Shown piece after piece: positions 61,264 through 64,000 of a DNA stretch of 64,000 nt. The translations under genes and the position numbers were made by a program. Under the pieces are notes generated by a model. It was not told where the DNA came from. It ran no database searches and was given only the letters and a program-made list of their open reading frames with translations. The stretch is from Spirochaetia bacterium 38H-sp (lineage in GTDB: Bacteria; Spirochaetota; Spirochaetia; Winmispirales; Winmispiraceae), in the NCBI GenBank assembly GCA_039023545.1, contig JBCHKQ010000002.1:372001-436000 (forward strand), given 5' to 3'. The number at the start of each line of letters is the position of its first letter. The stretch's first letter is position 1.

Positions 61264-62252
61264 TGATACGTTTTAAAAAATCTCTGGAAAGTGTCCTCAA
61301 TCGAACGTCCCTGCCCGAAGCAGGGGCGTATTTGTTGCTTTTGCGTAAGACTATACAGACTCTTCTCAATATGAAATCGTCTGTCAGACCTCTTGCAAAA
61401 GATGGGCTTCCCGGAGGGCTTGTATACTTGAGCAAGAATATTCCCACTGTTATTGTGCCAGATTTGCATGCCCGTGGTGGATTTTTCTATAGGGTTTTGT
61501 GTTTTGAGCCTCTTACCGGCACTTCTGTTTTGGACATGCTTTTTGAGGGTAAAATCAATGTGCTTTGCGTCGGAGATGGTTTTCACTCCGAGGCACGCGG
61601 CAGAGCACGCTGGAAAGAGGCCTTTGATGAGTATGCCACAGGTTATAAGAAAAGAAATGCCATGGATGAAGAGATGAGGGAAAGCTTTTCTCTTATGGAA
61701 ATGGTAATGATGTGTAAAAATAAATTCCCCGATAATTTCTTTTTTCTCAAGGGCAACCATGAGAACATTGCCAATGAAGAAGGGGATGGGAATCATCCTT
61801 TTAGAAAATATGTTTTTGAGGGAGAGATGGTAAGAGAGTATGTTCTGAGATTCTACGGGGAAGAGTTTCTGGATACTTTTGCCAATTTTGAGCATATGTT
61901 ACCGATTCTTGCCGTAGGCAATAATTTTCTGACAGCTCATGCAGAGCCTATGGAACCTTATACAAAAGACGAAATAATAAATTATAGAGAGAATCCACAT
62001 GTTGTTTATGGTCTTACATGGACGGATAATGATATGGCTGATGAAAACAGTGTAGCCTTAATGCTGAGAGATTTTCTGCCGGATTGCAGGAATGCTGTAT
62101 TTTTTGGCGGGCATAGACCTGTCCCAGAGCGTTTTTTACTTAGGGCAGGCGGACTGCATGTGCAAATACATAATCCGGATAAAGAATCTGTAGTGTTTAT
62201 GCAGCCTGATAAGGGTTTTGATCCGGACAGCGATATAATCGAGCTTAGATAG
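61263..62252 (+). CDS. Calcineurin-like (PPP-type) metallophosphoesterase
   Basis: 329 residues. The metal motifs are in order: PDLHARGG (Asp67, His69), GDGFHSE (Asp105), KGNHEN (Asn165, His166), TAHAE (about 224) and GGHRP (about 282). This is the bimetal phosphatase fold of protein Ser/Thr phosphatases and related enzymes. The ATG overlaps the previous stop and the kinase starts 11 bp after its stop, so it may be the phosphatase that reverses that kinase. It could equally act on nucleotides or other phosphoesters. Confidence 0.85.
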   Translation: MIRFKKSLESVLNRTSLPEAGAYLLLLRKTIQTLLNMKSSVRPLAKDGLPGGLVYLSKNIPTVIVPDLHARGGFFYRVLCFEPLTGTSVLDMLFEGKINVLCVGDGFHSEARGRARWKEAFDEYATGYKKRNAMDEEMRESFSLMEMVMMCKNKFPDNFFFLKGNHENIANEEGDGNHPFRKYVFEGEMVREYVLRFYGEEFLDTFANFEHMLPILAVGNNFLTAHAEPMEPYTKDEIINYRENPHVVYGLTWTDNDMADENSVALMLRDFLPDCRNAVFFGGHRPVPERFLLRAGGLHVQIHNPDKESVVFMQPDKGFDPDSDIIELR

Positions 62253-62263
62253 AGGAGATGATT

Positions 62264-64000
62264 ATGGAAAATGGCGAGGAAAAAAAATATATAAATCAAT
62301 ATCAGGTTATTTCTCTTCTTGCGCGGGGAGGTATGGGAGCAGTATATAAGGCCATACATCCAAGCCTAAAAAGACATGTTGTGATAAAGAAACTTGCAAT
62401 CAAACAGAAAAAAGAAATTGTAGAGAGGTTTAAGAGAGAAGCTAAGATTCTTCTTGACTGCAAGGATCCCAATATAGTTCATGTTCATGACTATTTTGTA
62501 GAAGGACGGTCTCATTATATTGTTATGGAGTATATAGACGGGATGTCTCTTGATTTATTGATAAAAAAGAGACGATATCTTTCTATCCCTGTTGCAGCAT
62601 ATATATTTCTCAATGTTTGCAGAGCTTTAAAATATGCTCATGACAACGGTATAATCCATAGAGATATAAAACCTGCCAACATACTACTATCAAAGAACGG
62701 AGATATAAAGCTTGCGGACTTTGGTATAGCAGCCCTGGATACGGATGAAGACGAGGGAATAACAAGAGAAGGAATGACCCTTGGCACTCCGTCATACATG
62801 CCGCCAGAACAGTTTAAAGACTCCAAGCATGTGGATAAGCGTGCTGATATATATGCCATGGGAGTCATGCTCTACGAGATGCTTACGGGTAAAAAACCTT
62901 TTCCTGGCAATTTTTCACCGGAAACAATAGTTCTTATACAGAAAGGCAAATATCTTTCTGCAAAAAAGATAAATCCGGATATTCCTCCTGCCATAAACAG
63001 AATCATAAAAAAGACAATCAATCCCAATCCTGAAAGACGATTTAAAGATGTCTCGGCTATGATAAAAAGGCTGGAAAAGTTCTTAAAAAAATATGACATA
63101 GAAAAAATAAAAAAGGTTATTGCTTCTTATGTGAGAGAGCCTGCAAAAGCAGAAATAGATATTATGCCTACAAGGCAGATATCAACGATTGTTGCTTCTA
63201 TAAGTATTGCAATAATCCTGGCAGCCACTGGTTCTTACTTTTTATGGCAGTCCGGAGTCCTACAGAAGAATATTCTATCGTCTGTTTACGGTGGCTTTAA
63301 TCTTGTTGTAAGGGTACCAGCTGTGATAAACAATCCCGACGACCTTTTTATCAAGGCTAATCTGTTTATAGATGATAATAAGGATATTCCACCGGCACCC
63401 TACCCTTATATAAAACTTGATCTTGATAAAGAGCAATCAGATACAAGAACTCTGGTTTATAAAAGCAAAAATATTTATATTTCTCCAGGAATATACAGAA
63501 TAAAACTGGCAGTAGACAGCAGAATATACTGGCAGACAATATCCCTAAGACCTTTTTCTTCTTATACGGAGAAAAAGAAAACACAAAACATAATCATAGA
63601 CCTCATGTCCCCTGTGCCAAGGCCTCTTACTGTACATACAAAAGTGGAAGATGCAATAACAGAGAGACCAATTTCTGATGCAAAGATAGAGGTTCTGCAT
63701 GCAGGCAGGTGGAAAAACTTAGCAGAGATAAAAGAAGGAGAACTGTTTACAGGACAGGTTTATAAATTCAGAGCAATGGCGGAGGGATATTATACAGAGA
63801 ATTATTCTTTACTCATACGGCCGGGACAGGACCTGCTGTATCTCAATGCTCGACTTGTGCCAATACCTGCTAAACTAAGTATAGATGGACCGTCAGGTAT
63901 AACTCTTCTTATAAACGGCACCAGATATATTCCACAAGCAAATAGAGATAACCCATGGCATAAAATTGATTACAGAGGTGGGAAAGAAGTGCTGGAGCTT
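62264..64000 (+). CDS. Hanks-type Ser/Thr protein kinase with membrane helix, 3' end outside window
   Basis: 579 residues are visible and the frame is open at the edge. GAGGAG precedes the ATG. Kinase motifs: glycine loop LARGGMGAVYK (20-30), Lys42, catalytic HRDIKPAN (Asp134), DFG at 152-154, and GTPSYMPPEQF. The kinase domain ends near 285, a membrane helix lies at about 307-328, and the extracytoplasmic part contains repeated beta-sandwich-like segments resembling PEGA/Ig-type domains rather than PASTA. Last in the operon with the phosphoesterase. FHA protein at 59440 could read its phosphothreonines. Confidence 0.95.
   Translation, partial: MENGEEKKYINQYQVISLLARGGMGAVYKAIHPSLKRHVVIKKLAIKQKKEIVERFKREAKILLDCKDPNIVHVHDYFVEGRSHYIVMEYIDGMSLDLLIKKRRYLSIPVAAYIFLNVCRALKYAHDNGIIHRDIKPANILLSKNGDIKLADFGIAALDTDEDEGITREGMTLGTPSYMPPEQFKDSKHVDKRADIYAMGVMLYEMLTGKKPFPGNFSPETIVLIQKGKYLSAKKINPDIPPAINRIIKKTINPNPERRFKDVSAMIKRLEKFLKKYDIEKIKKVIASYVREPAKAEIDIMPTRQISTIVASISIAIILAATGSYFLWQSGVLQKNILSSVYGGFNLVVRVPAVINNPDDLFIKANLFIDDNKDIPPAPYPYIKLDLDKEQSDTRTLVYKSKNIYISPGIYRIKLAVDSRIYWQTISLRPFSSYTEKKKTQNIIIDLMSPVPRPLTVHTKVEDAITERPISDAKIEVLHAGRWKNLAEIKEGELFTGQVYKFRAMAEGYYTENYSLLIRPGQDLLYLNARLVPIPAKLSIDGPSGITLLINGTRYIPQANRDNPWHKIDYRGGKEVLEL

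Noticed and set aside
61302..61332. CGAACG followed by a CCCTGC/GCAGGG hairpin inside the phosphoesterase gene
   Set aside because: It mimics the start of a repeat but lacks the TGCC/GGCA tail and encodes an in-frame part of the protein.

Overview
The window is a low-GC chromosomal segment with dense, mostly intact genes. It probably comes from an anaerobic, saccharolytic spirochaete, Treponema/Spirochaeta-like. That is inferred from the combination of genes, not from a marker gene: many chemotaxis and two-component proteins, an [FeFe]-hydrogenase sensor, a CoA-disulfide-reductase fusion, beta-glucan hydrolases, a remnant of a NADase-type glycan-binding domain, DUF434 and an HU-domain fusion. 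I see no rRNA, complete tRNA, CRISPR array, insertion sequence or phage gene.

Layout. 1-387: start of a pyrimidine-nucleoside phosphorylase cut by the left edge. 607-3205: a decayed glycan-binding gene and a GH3 lipoprotein. 3468-8184 (minus): yhbY, an Fe-type alcohol dehydrogenase, a PfkB sugar kinase, a D-Ala-D-Ala carboxypeptidase and an E2-acyltransferase-like protein. 8313-11418 (plus): acyl-CoA ligase and a zinc phospholipase C-like protein. 11410-22979: a signalling block with an EAL phosphodiesterase, a hydrogenase-MCP fusion, CheY, a HATPase/cyclic-nucleotide-binding protein, a class III cyclase, a hybrid kinase and a double receiver. 23110-24690: an M6 protease with inserted membrane helices. 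25151-30811: TetR, RND transporter, LolA-like protein and outer-membrane protein. 31041-31878: two small lipoprotein genes, one frameshifted. 32027-38922: phosphohexomutase, birA-bioY-bioM-bioN and pabB-pabC. 39168-44359: anion channel, MCP, GNAT and aldehyde dehydrogenase. 44408-48239 (minus): endonuclease Q, dGTPase, DUF434 and a YfiM-like protein. 48497-52935: M28-like membrane protein, DNA polymerase IV and an AEC transporter. 53513-58800: a four-domain CoA-disulfide reductase, an MFS transporter and a CBM6-GH16 laminarinase. 58863-64000: a gene remnant, an FHA protein, a divergent pair sharing an unrecognised domain (one fused to HU), a PPP-like phosphoesterase and a Ser/Thr kinase cut by the right edge.

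Four signals stand out. (1) A dispersed intergenic hairpin family of 21 copies has conserved ends (TGCC-NNN-GGCAG and CGTTCGGTATAA) and a core stem that changes in every copy yet keeps its pairing. Copies form tail-to-tail pairs and one is nested inside another. (2) Several genes without a Shine-Dalgarno have a -10 hexamer 5-7 nt before the ATG, suggesting leaderless mRNAs. (3) The kinase/phosphatase/FHA/HU-fusion cluster at the right end looks like a Ser/Thr phospho-signalling module with an uncharacterised domain. (4) The H2-sensor hydrogenase-MCP gene has its ribosome binding site buried in a 10-bp plus 5-bp hairpin.

Decay is confined to small secreted or accessory genes. All seven frameshifts in three of the four broken genes are explained by one missing base in a short homopolymer, while the large genes are intact.
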